A DNA stretch of 64,000 nt from Niastella vici (lineage in GTDB: Bacteria > Bacteroidota > Bacteroidia > Chitinophagales > Chitinophagaceae), in contig NZ_LVYD01000058.1 in assembly GCF_002077945.1 (NCBI RefSeq), positions 248,001 to 312,000 on the forward strand, given 5' to 3'. The number at the start of each line of letters is the position of its first letter. Within the stretch, counting starts at the first letter, position 1. The notes under the pieces are model-generated. The model was not told the DNA's origin and did no database searches. It saw nothing but the letters and a program-made list of their open reading frames with translations. Both the position numbers and the translations under genes were made by a program. Shown piece by piece: positions 27,297 to 35,588 of the stretch.

Positions 27297-27314
27297 TTCT
27301 GTATTGGGAAGTAG
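27297..27314 (+). other. att-like site, right copy
   Basis: TTCTGTATTGGGAAGTAG differs from the mnmE end (5775-5792) at two positions and is nearer than that site to the SGI1 att core as I recall it. No mnmE reading frame precedes it, so it is best explained as an attachment-site duplicate. Confidence 0.6.
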
Positions 27315-27482
27315 GGCCTTTCTTTTACTTTTCCTTGTTTTTATCAGCTTTCTTAACGTAATGCTTATCAGGACTGTAGTCTAACAGATTCCTTTAATTT
27401 TCCTGCGTTTTTTTTGTTGGACGATTTCCTGTTAATTTCGGATAGCAGGTGCGAGGTACAATATTTAAAGATTTTGGAGAAA

Positions 27483-27524
27483 TTATTGCACTAATATGCT
27501 CTTTAATGCTTTGTTGTGCAATAA
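27483..27524. promoter_or_regulatory. Inverted repeat before the right zinc-ribbon gene
   Basis: TTATTGCAC (27483-27491) and GTGCAATAA (27516-27524) are perfect inverted arms at the place equivalent to 5959-6002. The arm register is shifted by one base relative to the left copy while perfect pairing is kept. It lies 35 bp before the ATG at 27560. Confidence 0.45.
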
Positions 27525-27559
27525 AGGAGACCCTAACGCATCAGCACAAATCGTACGAA

Positions 27560-27736
27560 ATGAGCAGTAATATCAGAATACAGAAAGTTTGTTTGCATTG
27601 TAAAAAGGTGTTTACGGCCAAGATCACCGTAACAAAATTCTGTTCCGATGATTGTGCAAAGCGCAATTATAAACTGCGTATTAAGGTGAAGAAGGTAGAG
27701 GCATCTGTAAGCGAAGCCATGCTGTCAATTAAATAA
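27560..27736 (+). pseudogene. Truncated zinc-ribbon/HTH protein of an integrative element, right copy
   Basis: A 58-residue frame from the ATG at 27560, with all four ribbon Cys kept (VCLHC and FCSDDC). It matches the left copy for 53 residues, then ends MLSIK-stop, again without the C-terminal helix-turn-helix domain. A longer frame from 27449 is the untranslated leader read through. Its end lies 6 bp from the convergent methyltransferase gene, so the break point is also the border to the biosynthetic cluster. Confidence 0.6.
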
Positions 27737-27742
27737 TAGTTT

Positions 27743-28333
27743 TTATGCTTTAGGAAGAATCGACCCTTTTAAATAGACCTGGCAATACCAGGAACCCCGT
27801 TGATTGGTTGATACCTGTTGCTCCCTGATCGAATAATTCATCCCGATGGAATTTAGTAGCCGCCGATTTTCTTCCGTATCATAGATGGAGAGGATCATAT
27901 GCCCTCCCTGTTTTAAGAAATGCGCGTACTGCACCAGCAGTTTCACAGGTTCCCTGGCATAGTACAGTGATTCATTAAAAATGATCACATCAAACCTACT
28001 TTTTGGGATATAAGTTTCCATGTCGGCCCGCACATACTGTGTAGTTTGATCACATAGCCTTCCGGCTTTTTTAATAGCTACCTCTGAAATATCAATGCCC
28101 AGGTAACTTGAATAACTTCCTGGTGGCATCCTTGATTGTAATATACCTTCACCACATCCTACCTCCAGGATATATCCATTGCGTCCATAGGCCTGCACCG
28201 CCTGGATGATCGCATCATATCGTTGTGCTTCAAGGTCGTCGTTCAAATAATCCCACATGCCTTTACGGTACTGGTCGTTCCAATCGGATCTTCTGCGGCC
28301 GGCCAGACTTTTTTTCAGGAATTTCAAAATCAT
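27743..28333 (-). CDS. Class I SAM-dependent methyltransferase, NodS-like
   Basis: A 196-residue methyltransferase with motif I ILEVGCGEGILQSRM (about 53-67), the acidic motif II YLGIDISEVAIKKA, and post-motif sequence FDVIIFNESLYYAREP. The opening WNDQYRKGMWDYLNDD and the FNESLYY segment recall NodS-type and related small methyltransferases found in saccharide clusters. It is last in a minus-strand set (response regulator, large methyltransferase, this gene; 24-bp gap upstream). It is a candidate for N- or O-methylation of the cluster product, including the O-methyl of a methoxymalonyl unit; the substrate cannot be read from the sequence. Confidence 0.8.
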   Translation of the reverse strand: MILKFLKKSLAGRRRSDWNDQYRKGMWDYLNDDLEAQRYDAIIQAVQAYGRNGYILEVGCGEGILQSRMPPGSYSSYLGIDISEVAIKKAGRLCDQTTQYVRADMETYIPKSRFDVIIFNESLYYAREPVKLLVQYAHFLKQGGHMILSIYDTEENRRLLNSIGMNYSIREQQVSTNQRGSWYCQVYLKGSILPKA

Positions 28334-28357
28334 AATAATTGAAGATTGACATTAAAA

Positions 28358-29635
28358 CTATACAGCTGCCAGAAGGAAGGGATACCCCGACGTGGTCAAT
28401 TTTATCCGGATCTCATTCACCTCATAAAAATCGTCTCTTACCTTCAATTGGTGCAGAATATCCTTCATTTTAATTCCGGGATGGGCGGCCTGGTATATTC
28501 TCCTGATCAAATTATCAGTAATAGTGGCGGGTATAGGAAATTTCAGCGGTTTCTCATTCAATAAATACCCTTTGTTGTTGTCCAGATAATATGTGTTCAA
28601 CAGCATGGAAGATTTGGAAAAACTTGTTTCCAGGAATTCACTGCAGATTGACTCTTCGCTGCTTCTTTTTATTGTTGCATCTTTTCTCTGCAAATAGAAC
28701 CACAGCATCGGCGAGTTGTTCATCATTAATAAATTCGATATCTGCCAGCGTTTAACATCCGGTAAAGCGTTGTATTGAGCCTTCAGGTATTCATCTGTAA
28801 ATTTCATATTCCATGTAACCCTGCCAGCGTCTATATCAAATTGATTCTGGCAGGGCTGTAAGTATTGCAGGTTGCAATTTTCCAATAATTCTCCCAGCGA
28901 TTCAACCGTATAGCTGTATTCATTCGGTTGAATAAGCTGATCGACCATCTGTGCTTCGGGCATGTTGACATGTGCAGACAGATAACTCTTCATTAAGCCA
29001 TCATATTGAAAATCGGCCAGCAATTTTTTGATCAGCGTAAGTTCGAGGTCGAGGTCGATGGTGGAACTGGTGTCATAAAAATTACGGATCGCCTTTTGAC
29101 AAGCCACCGATGCTATCCGGTGATAGAAATTATATACCATGAATTCCATGATGCCATTTTTCTTCAGCGCCCTGGATATCCTGTTCAGGGTGATCTCAGG
29201 ATTTGCATTATGGTGAACTACTCCCGTGCAAATGATATAATCGAACTCCTCTTCATAGTCAACCTGGTTTAAACTTTTTTCTTCCAGCACCAGGTTCTTA
29301 ACGCCAATCTGATCTGCATTTTTTCTACAGGTATTGATCGACTGGGTTGACAGATCTGTTCCATATACCTGGGCCTGCGGGAATTTCAACGCCGTCAAAA
29401 GCGCCTGGTTGGTGCCGCAGCCGGCAACCCATATTTTAAGATCCGTTGGAATTCGTTGATGCTCCCAGTTACCTATATCCTGGTTCAGGAACAGGGTAGT
29501 AACATCCGCAGGATATGAATGAATAACAGAAGGAGGCCATGGATAATTAAATCTGCCGTAGAATTTTTTATTGATCTGATCAATTTCTTCATTGGAATCG
29601 ATAAGGGTTAGGTTAAAAACATCTGTGTTGCTCAT
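28358..29635 (-). CDS. Class I SAM-dependent methyltransferase, large form
   Basis: A 425-residue protein with a methyltransferase domain in the N-terminal half: motif I IWVAGCGTNQALLTAL (about 68-83), motif II VYGTDLSTQSINTC, and motif IV DYIICTGVVHHNANP. The N-terminal FYGRFNYPWPP motif belongs to a subgroup common near biosynthetic genes. The C-terminal 200 residues include a segment (YLLNEKPLKFPIPATITDN onward) that may be a separate small domain of unknown role. It probably shares a transcript with the gene at 27743-28333. Target unknown. Confidence 0.8.
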   Translation of the reverse strand: MSNTDVFNLTLIDSNEEIDQINKKFYGRFNYPWPPSVIHSYPADVTTLFLNQDIGNWEHQRIPTDLKIWVAGCGTNQALLTALKFPQAQVYGTDLSTQSINTCRKNADQIGVKNLVLEEKSLNQVDYEEEFDYIICTGVVHHNANPEITLNRISRALKKNGIMEFMVYNFYHRIASVACQKAIRNFYDTSSTIDLDLELTLIKKLLADFQYDGLMKSYLSAHVNMPEAQMVDQLIQPNEYSYTVESLGELLENCNLQYLQPCQNQFDIDAGRVTWNMKFTDEYLKAQYNALPDVKRWQISNLLMMNNSPMLWFYLQRKDATIKRSSEESICSEFLETSFSKSSMLLNTYYLDNNKGYLLNEKPLKFPIPATITDNLIRRIYQAAHPGIKMKDILHQLKVRDDFYEVNEIRIKLTTSGYPFLLAAV

Positions 29636-29753
29636 ACGTTTGGTATTTGAAAGTAAAATAGTGTTTATGGTTTGGATGAAAATGGCGGTAAATACTCATG
29701 TTATACTTTCGGGTAGATTCCGCCAACCGAATGCTGTTCGATATCACATGATG

Positions 29754-30431
29754 TCATTGCATTGCCAGCGTTGTTTGGATGGATATGATCCCGTTTTTAA
29801 GCGCATGTTTGAAGAGCCCGATAATTGACTTTACCTCAAGTCTTTCTTTCAACTCCTGTTTCAATTTCTCGACGGAGCTAACACTTAAATACACGGCAGA
29901 TGCGATCTCCTGGTTACTTTTTTCTTCCCATAATAACTGGACGATCTTTTTTTCCCTCTCTGTTAAAATGTAGGCGGGGCTTTTCAATTGCCTGTTGATC
30001 TTTTGTTCTTTGTCGATATAAAGCGCCTCGGTGAACAACTTGTTCCTGTAAATCCTGTTTTCAGATGCCGCCACAATAGCCTGCAGAAGATTGGCTGGCT
30101 CGTCTGCCTTGGACAGATAGGCATAAATGCCCAGGTCCAGTAGTCCGCTGATGATCTTCAGGTCAGTACACAGGGATACGATGATGATCTTGATATCAGG
30201 AAATTCATTTCGCAGGATAGTAACGGTGTCAATACCGTTCATTCCCGGCATGAACAGATCGAGCAGAACAATGTCGACCGGGACCTTTTTCAACTTGCTT
30301 AATAATTCGAATGCATCTCCTGTCTCCAGGTTGATGGAAAGGTTTTTTTTTTCAGAAAGAAAATCCACCAGGAGCTTTCTAAATAGAGCGTGGTCATCGG
30401 TAATGGCCACATTGATAGGTTTAAGAATCAT
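29754..30431 (-). CDS. LuxR-family response regulator 1
   Basis: A 225-residue NarL/FixJ-type regulator. The receiver domain (about 1-125) has the acidic pair DD (residues 12-13), the phosphoacceptor in LLDLFMPGMNG, and the Lys in SKADEP. The LuxR-type helix-turn-helix (about 152-215) reads LTEREKKIVQLLWEEKSNQE. It is a paralogue of the divergent gene at 30745. No histidine kinase is encoded in the window, so the partner kinase must lie elsewhere. It is first in the minus-strand set with two methyltransferases (118-bp gap). Confidence 0.9.
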   Translation of the reverse strand: MILKPINVAITDDHALFRKLLVDFLSEKKNLSINLETGDAFELLSKLKKVPVDIVLLDLFMPGMNGIDTVTILRNEFPDIKIIIVSLCTDLKIISGLLDLGIYAYLSKADEPANLLQAIVAASENRIYRNKLFTEALYIDKEQKINRQLKSPAYILTEREKKIVQLLWEEKSNQEIASAVYLSVSSVEKLKQELKERLEVKSIIGLFKHALKNGIISIQTTLAMQ

Positions 30432-30744
30432 GATAAAAGAATTTGGTTGGGTGAACCGGCATGGGCCCTGGTTCCATCATTGTAATTTAAATAGCTATCG
30501 ATATTTATTTTTTACGGATAACCAGAAAGTATTTTATGGCAGCGCTCAATTATACTCGTAACCATGTCTCTATTTTTGAGAACGGACCCGGGCATAGATT
30601 TGTTGAGTCGAAATGTGAATACGTGAAGAACGTAGACCGGTGTTAAGTCACACGAACATGTACACACAAACATAATTGTATGAGTGTATATATACGAGTA
30701 ATGGTAATGAAAACAAAATGTTAAATCCTTTTTAACATCCAGGC
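30432..30744. other. Divergent control region between the two response regulator genes
   Basis: 313 bp without a gene. It contains the palindrome GTATATATAC (30686-30695) and the inverted repeat GTTAAA/TTTAAC (30720-30725 and 30731-30736) just before the ATG at 30745. Both are candidate regulator sites; AT-rich palindromes also arise by chance. I found no clear consensus promoter. Confidence 0.35.
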
Positions 30745-31434
30745 ATGCGAATGCAAACTATTAATTTGGCTATTGTCGATCATCATACGCTGTTCAGAAA
30801 AGTACTGAAGAATTATCTTTCGGGGCAGGACAATATTTTTGTCACGATACAAGTACGCACGATGACTGAACTGTTGGAAGAACTTAAATACAAACCCGTT
30901 GATATCCTTCTGATGGATCTGTTCATGCCCGGGTTGAACGGACTTGAAGCTGCCGAAAGGATCAGGCGGGAATATCCGGCTATTAAAATATTGATCTTAT
31001 CCGTAAGTATGGATATGGATCTTATCAGCGACCTCATCGATGTTGGCATCGATGGATTTGTATCGAAATCGGATGAGCCGGAAGAATTGATGCACGCCAT
31101 TTACGACATTGCGAATAACAGGGTCTGCAGGAGCCGGTGGTTCACAGAGGCGTTGTACTGGAATAAACAAATTACTATCAAAATAAATATGAACGGCGGC
31201 CGTAGCATTCTGAGCGACCGTGAAAAAAAGATCCTTCAATTGCTATGGGAGGAAAAAAGCAATAAGGAAGTGGCGGAGGAACTTTTCCTCGGCATTCGAA
31301 CCGTGGAAAGGATCAGGCAGGAAATGAAGGAGAAGGTCGGGGCCAGTTCAACAGTGGGGCTCATCAAATTCGGACTCGAACAAAAGATCATCAGGACGCT
31401 AATGAATACTGCTGAACGATTCTTTATCAGTTAG
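30745..31434 (+). CDS. LuxR-family response regulator 2, altered acidic pocket
   Basis: A 229-residue paralogue of the regulator at 29754-30431, divergently transcribed. The receiver keeps the phosphoacceptor (LLMDLFMPGLNG) and the Lys (SKSDEP), but the acidic pair is Asp-His (IVDHHTLFRK, residues 12-13) where the paralogue has Asp-Asp, which should weaken Mg binding and phosphorylation. The HTH domain LSDREKKILQLLWEEKSNKE is intact. It lies directly before the extender-unit cassette and is a likely cluster-situated regulator. A second in-frame ATG at 30751 is an alternative start. Confidence 0.88.
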   Translation: MRMQTINLAIVDHHTLFRKVLKNYLSGQDNIFVTIQVRTMTELLEELKYKPVDILLMDLFMPGLNGLEAAERIRREYPAIKILILSVSMDMDLISDLIDVGIDGFVSKSDEPEELMHAIYDIANNRVCRSRWFTEALYWNKQITIKINMNGGRSILSDREKKILQLLWEEKSNKEVAEELFLGIRTVERIRQEMKEKVGASSTVGLIKFGLEQKIIRTLMNTAERFFIS

Positions 31435-31491
31435 AAATACTACCGTTGAACGAACCTAACACCCACTATTAATAATATTAAAGCTGCTGTA

Positions 31492-32349
31492 ATGACAGGC
31501 AACAAAAAGATCGCAGTCATTGGTGCGGGCACCATGGGTACAGGGCTGGCGCTGAACCTTGCTATTTTCGAATACGAAGTTATATTGATCGACGCCGATC
31601 CCCAGGCGTTGCAAAGGGCTGAAGCAAAGATACCCGGTGATCTGCGCTTATTCAGGATGATGAATTCCGAAAAAAAATGGCCCACATCGGCAGAACTGTT
31701 GGCACGCATCGTATTCACCACCGAATACAAAGAACTGGAAGATGTACGTATCGTTATAGAGAATATCCCTGAGGATTGGAACAAAAAGGAAGCCCTTTAC
31801 AGGAATATCAGGGGTGTATTTGATCCGGAGACGCTGTTCGCCATCAACACGAGTTGTATAGCAATAACCAGGGCTGCAGCCTGTTTTCATCGGCCGCAGA
31901 ATGTTATAGGAACGCATTTTATGAACCCGGTACCATTAAAAAATTTTGTAGAAGTAATAACAGGTTATCATACATCGGAGCATACGGTAAACACTATAAA
32001 GACGTTCCTGGCCTCTTTCGGAAAGAAGTGTGTGGTGGTAAAAGACTACCCGGGTTTTGTATCGAACCGTCTTTCTCATTTATTTATGAACGAGGCTGCT
32101 TTTTTGTTGCAAGACCAGGTGGCTTCTCCCAGGGACATTGACCTCATTTTCACAGAGGGGTATGGGCATGCCATGGGACCGCTGGCTACGGCCGATCTCA
32201 TTGGCCTGGATACAGTGGTGAACTCCCTGGAAATTTTGTGCAATAGTTATCAGGACCCTAAGTTCAGGTGCTGTCCGCTTCTGGTAAAAATGGTGCAGGC
32301 GGGTATGCTTGGCAGAAAGACAGGACAGGGTTTTTTTAAATACACGTGA
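31492..32349 (+). CDS. 3-hydroxyacyl-CoA dehydrogenase-like protein, FkbK type
   Basis: A 285-residue NAD-dependent dehydrogenase. It has the N-terminal Rossmann motif IAVIGAGTMGTGLAL (about 7-21), the acidic ILIDAD, the catalytic-loop sequence GTHFMNPVPLKNFVEVI with the conserved His, and a C-terminal helical domain ending GMLGRKTGQGFFKY. In FK520-type pathways FkbK oxidises glyceryl-ACP to the aldehyde stage on the way to hydroxymalonyl-ACP. The next three genes are the matching FkbH-, FkbJ- and FkbI-like partners in tight order, which supports this over a role in fatty-acid beta-oxidation. Confidence 0.85.
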   Translation: MTGNKKIAVIGAGTMGTGLALNLAIFEYEVILIDADPQALQRAEAKIPGDLRLFRMMNSEKKWPTSAELLARIVFTTEYKELEDVRIVIENIPEDWNKKEALYRNIRGVFDPETLFAINTSCIAITRAAACFHRPQNVIGTHFMNPVPLKNFVEVITGYHTSEHTVNTIKTFLASFGKKCVVVKDYPGFVSNRLSHLFMNEAAFLLQDQVASPRDIDLIFTEGYGHAMGPLATADLIGLDTVVNSLEILCNSYQDPKFRCCPLLVKMVQAGMLGRKTGQGFFKYT

Positions 32350-32359
32350 AAAAGAATTT

Positions 32360-33427
32360 ATGAATGAGAAAGAGCAACGACACAGCAAGGATGTAAAATG
32401 TCTTATATGGGACCTGGATGATACGTTGTGGCATGGAACCTTGTCTGAGAACCCACAGGTAATTCTTAAACCAGGGATCACCGAAGTATTGGAAAGCCTG
32501 GATCACCGCGGCATTCTGCTTTCCATTGCCAGTAAGAACAATTTCGACGACTGCTGGAGAAAACTGGAAGAGCTGCGCGTGGCGCATTATTTCCTTTATC
32601 CGCAGATCAGTTGGAATGCGAAATCCGCCGCGGTAGACATCATCGGAAAAAAAATGAATATCGGTCTCGATACGATCGCCTTTATAGACGACCAGCCTTT
32701 TGAAAGGGAGGAGGTTGGCAGCACACACAGCGAAATACAATGTATTGATGCGGGCGATTATCTTAACCTGCTGAACTACCCGCGGTTTAATCCGAGGTTT
32801 GTGACCGAAGACTCGGCCCGGCGAAGGGAGATGTACCAGCAGGATATCCGGCGTAACGAGCATGAACAACAATTCTCAGGGCCGAAGGAAGCGTTTCTGG
32901 CAACGCTGAATATGGTGTTTCAAATATCAGACGCCGGGGAGTTTGATCTACAGCGTGCAGAAGAGCTGACGGTTAGAACAAACCAACTGAATGCCACGGG
33001 AGTTACTTACAGCTTCGAGGAATTGCATTTTTTCAGCAACTCTGACAAGCATGACCTGCTGGTTTGTGAATTGACAGATAAATATGGTTCCTACGGAAAG
33101 ATCGGCCTGGCATTGGTAGAGAAGCGCGTAGATGCCTGGCAGTTACGCATGATGTTGATGTCGTGCCGGGTGATGTCCCGGGGGGTAGGAACTGTTCTGT
33201 TAGCCTATATTATGAATGAAGCCCGGCGAAATGGTGTAAAGCTGCGCGCCGACTTCAGGATGACTGACCGGAACAGAATGATGTATGTCACCTATAAGTT
33301 TTGCAATTTCTATGAGATATCCAATGATGGAACAGGCAATATAGTCTTTGAGAACGAACTTTTGCAAATACCGGAGTATCCCGATTACATAGATCTTAGA
33401 ATAAACAGAAATGCAATATGGAAGTAA
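32360..33427 (+). CDS. FkbH-like HAD-IIIC glyceryl transferase/phosphatase
   Basis: A 355-residue FkbH-like protein. The HAD nucleophile motif is CLIWDLDDTLWHGTL near the N-terminus, followed by SIASKNNFDDC, and a C-terminal domain with SCRVMSRGVGTVLL resembling an acetyltransferase-like fold. FkbH enzymes take 1,3-bisphosphoglycerate, remove phosphate and load glyceryl on a stand-alone ACP. A longer frame from 32309 overlaps the upstream gene; the ATG at 32360, 10 bp after its stop, is preferred. It overlaps the ACP gene by 10 bp. Confidence 0.9.
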   Translation: MNEKEQRHSKDVKCLIWDLDDTLWHGTLSENPQVILKPGITEVLESLDHRGILLSIASKNNFDDCWRKLEELRVAHYFLYPQISWNAKSAAVDIIGKKMNIGLDTIAFIDDQPFEREEVGSTHSEIQCIDAGDYLNLLNYPRFNPRFVTEDSARRREMYQQDIRRNEHEQQFSGPKEAFLATLNMVFQISDAGEFDLQRAEELTVRTNQLNATGVTYSFEELHFFSNSDKHDLLVCELTDKYGSYGKIGLALVEKRVDAWQLRMMLMSCRVMSRGVGTVLLAYIMNEARRNGVKLRADFRMTDRNRMMYVTYKFCNFYEISNDGTGNIVFENELLQIPEYPDYIDLRINRNAIWK

Positions 33428-33678
33428 GAGAAAAAATCCGACACTTCATAACTGCCAATTTTATTATTTCAAATGAAGAGGCCGATGTGTCATTTGAAGA
33501 CCATGAAAATATTTTTTCGCTCGGTTTTGTAAACTCAATGTTTGCCATGAAGCTGCTGAATTATATCGAGAGCGAGTTTGGGTTCAGGGTTGATAACGAC
33601 GATATTAACATCAACAACTTCAAGAGTGTAGATAATATGGTGTTACTGGTCAATAAAATGAGAGGGGCACTGACATGA
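33418..33678 (+). CDS. Stand-alone acyl carrier protein, FkbJ type
   Basis: An 86-residue carrier protein. The phosphopantetheine attachment Ser is in FSLGFVNSMFAMKLL, where the more usual DS is NS, as in other FkbJ-like carriers. It overlaps both neighbours (10 bp upstream, 4 bp downstream), so the cassette is translationally coupled. It should carry glyceryl, then hydroxymalonyl, units for the PKS acyltransferase. Confidence 0.88.
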   Translation: MEVREKIRHFITANFIISNEEADVSFEDHENIFSLGFVNSMFAMKLLNYIESEFGFRVDNDDININNFKSVDNMVLLVNKMRGALT

Positions 33679-34808
33679 TAACTGAAGTAGCCGGTCTCAT
33701 TGATGAGGCAAGGGCCTTTGCTGCAATGGAAATACGGCCGTATGCTGCCACATTCGACGAAGAACAGCAAATCTCCGCCGGCCTGATCCGGAAGATGGCG
33801 GATAAGGGATACCTGGGAGCCAGTTTTCCGGCAATGTACAATGGTTTGGCATTGGATGCAGTGAGCTATGGTTTGCTGACCGAGCAGATCGGAAAGGCAT
33901 GCGCGTCGACGCGATCGCTGCTGACCGTGCATACATCCCTGGTGGGGGAAGCGATCCTCCGGTTTGGAACAGAAAGCCAGAGAATGAACTGGCTACCCGA
34001 AATGGCCGCTGGCAATAAGATAGGCGCTTTCGCCCTGACTGAGCCGGGCGCCGGATCAGATGCCAGAAGCATCGTGACTGCCTACCGGCGGCATAAAGAC
34101 AAATATGTAATCAATGGTCGAAAGAAATGGATATCCTTTGCCGCCATCGCCGATTTTTTCCTTGTGATTGCGAGGAACGGAACAGACATATCGGCATTTA
34201 TTGTAGATGCGAAGAGCCCTGGCGTTTCTGTAGTTCCCATGAAGGGGCTTTTGGCCAACCGGGCAGCACACCTGGCAGAGATCGAATTCTGTGAGGTTGA
34301 AGTTCCGGAAGAGAACAGGTTGGGAAAAGAGGGATTCGGTTTTACTTATATTGTCAATACTGCACTTGATCATGGTCGATATAGCATTGCCTGGGCAGGG
34401 CTTGCGCTTGCGCAGGAAGCGCTCGAGGCAATGAATGCCTATTCAATTCAAAGAAAACAGTTCGGCCGGAAGATATTCCTGCATGCTCCGGTACAGGCTA
34501 TCATTGCCGAAGCGACCACCGGCGTGCATGCAGCAAGGTCATTGTGCCTGCGGGCCGGCAGCATGCGGCAGACAAAGCATAAAGATGCGCTGATGGAGAC
34601 GATCATCGCGAAGTGTTTTACCGCTAAATTGGCAATGAAAGTGACTACAGATGCGGTGCAGGTGCATGGCGGTAATGGCTGTAGCAAAGAATACCCGGTA
34701 GAGCGTCTTTTCAGGGAAGCCAAGATCCTTGAGATCATAGAAGGAACTACTCAGATACACCAGGAGGCCATTGCTGAATTCAGTGTGCGCCAATATGGAA
34801 TGAGATAA
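33675..34808 (+). CDS. Acyl-CoA dehydrogenase-like protein, FkbI type
   Basis: A 377-residue flavin acyl dehydrogenase. It shows the N-terminal helical domain, the FAD-binding strand segment GAFALTEPGAGSDARSI, a central beta domain (YVINGRKKWISFAAIADFF) and the C-terminal bundle ending QVHGGNGCSKEYPVERLFREAKILEI...GTTQI. In methoxymalonyl-ACP pathways FkbI acts on the ACP-bound intermediate after FkbH and FkbK. Its place directly after the ACP gene with an ATGA overlap supports this; a primary-metabolism acyl-CoA dehydrogenase would be unlikely here. Confidence 0.88.
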   Translation: MITEVAGLIDEARAFAAMEIRPYAATFDEEQQISAGLIRKMADKGYLGASFPAMYNGLALDAVSYGLLTEQIGKACASTRSLLTVHTSLVGEAILRFGTESQRMNWLPEMAAGNKIGAFALTEPGAGSDARSIVTAYRRHKDKYVINGRKKWISFAAIADFFLVIARNGTDISAFIVDAKSPGVSVVPMKGLLANRAAHLAEIEFCEVEVPEENRLGKEGFGFTYIVNTALDHGRYSIAWAGLALAQEALEAMNAYSIQRKQFGRKIFLHAPVQAIIAEATTGVHAARSLCLRAGSMRQTKHKDALMETIIAKCFTAKLAMKVTTDAVQVHGGNGCSKEYPVERLFREAKILEIIEGTTQIHQEAIAEFSVRQYGMR

Positions 34809-34823
34809 AATAACTCGAATAAT

Positions 34824-35558
34824 ATGAATGCAAAAAAGATAAAACTTTTTTGTTTGCCCTATGCAGGAGGCACGGCTGCTTATTATGATAAATGGAAGCC
34901 ATTACTGTTTCCATGCATTGAAATGATACCGGTGGAGCTGGCAGGCAGAGGTAAGCGTATGCATGAGCCTTTCTCTGATGATGTATCAGTTATGGTGGAA
35001 GATGTGGTTGCCAGAGTCAGTACAGAGATTAATGATTCAGCGCCTTACGCATTTTTCGGCCATAGTATGGGAGGCCTGCTGGCCTACCTGGTTGCCTGCC
35101 GGCTGGAAGAGACGAGGGGCACAACCGCTGCGCATCTGTTCATTTCTGCCAAGGGGGCGCCACACATTCAACGACCCGACAGAACACCTTATCATTCGTT
35201 GCCCCGGGAGGAGTTTGTTTCGGCAATTGTAAAACTGGGAGCCACACCGGCTGAGGTATTTGAGTATGATGAGCTGTTGGATCTTTTCATGCCGTTGCTG
35301 CGATGTGATTTCAGGATCGGTGAAACCGTGTTGGCCGAAAAAGATATCAGGCAGCTGAGTTCGGATATAACCATTCTCACCGGCAGCAATGACGATATTT
35401 TACAGGAGCAGGTAGAAGGATGGAAAAGCTACACCCGGAAGAAGTATAATATACATGTATTTGACGGCGGTCATTTTTTCATCAATGAACATGTGAAAAG
35501 TGTAACGGATCTTATCAATGATCAGTTTAAAAGATGCAGCCGGTGCCAGCTTCATTAG
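34824..35558 (+). CDS. Type II thioesterase
   Basis: A 244-residue alpha/beta hydrolase of the external thioesterase (TEII) family. It opens KIKLFCLPYAGGTAAYYDKW, has the nucleophile elbow FFGHSMGGLLAYL, a lid region, and the catalytic His in DGGHFFINEH. TEIIs clear wrong or stalled acyl groups from carrier domains. It is the only thioesterase in the window, so it could also assist release, since neither the PKS nor the completed NRPS ends in a TE. A hairpin with a T run follows at 35589-35611. Confidence 0.9.
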   Translation: MNAKKIKLFCLPYAGGTAAYYDKWKPLLFPCIEMIPVELAGRGKRMHEPFSDDVSVMVEDVVARVSTEINDSAPYAFFGHSMGGLLAYLVACRLEETRGTTAAHLFISAKGAPHIQRPDRTPYHSLPREEFVSAIVKLGATPAEVFEYDELLDLFMPLLRCDFRIGETVLAEKDIRQLSSDITILTGSNDDILQEQVEGWKSYTRKKYNIHVFDGGHFFINEHVKSVTDLINDQFKRCSRCQLH

Positions 35559-35588
35559 CGTATAATCCGCCATAAAATGGCTGGTTAT

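Larger units (their letters stand above)
5770..27719. mobile_element. Putative decayed genomic island integrated at the 3' end of mnmE
   Basis: The block is bounded by two direct copies of a sequence of about 428 bp (5770-6196 and 27292-27719), each beginning with the FCIGK-stop end of mnmE and each ending inside a zinc-ribbon gene of the type found beside integrases in Bacteroidota elements. The 3' end of mnmE is the established attachment site of SGI1-family islands. The interior is visibly AT-richer than the downstream cluster: hand counts of single 60-base lines give 23 G/C at 18541-18600 and 27 at 38041-38100. No integrase, relaxase or transposase gene was found inside, so the element is probably immobile. 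The PKS/NRPS cluster starts directly after the second copy and could be the cargo of a second tandem unit. Confidence 0.55.
27292..27719 (+). repeat. Long direct repeat, right copy
   Basis: Copy of 5770-6196 in the same orientation, beginning at the mnmE-end sequence although no mnmE precedes it, and ending after the same codons (VEASVSEA) of the zinc-ribbon gene. Confidence 0.9.

Noticed and set aside
27449-27559. Upstream extension of the right zinc-ribbon gene
   Set aside because: This part is open only by chance: the left copy has an in-frame difference and starts at 6037, and the stretch contains the inverted repeat.
32309-32359. Longer start of the FkbH-like gene inside the dehydrogenase gene
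   Set aside because: The extra residues have no family resemblance; ATG 32360 gives the normal N-terminus close to the HAD motif.
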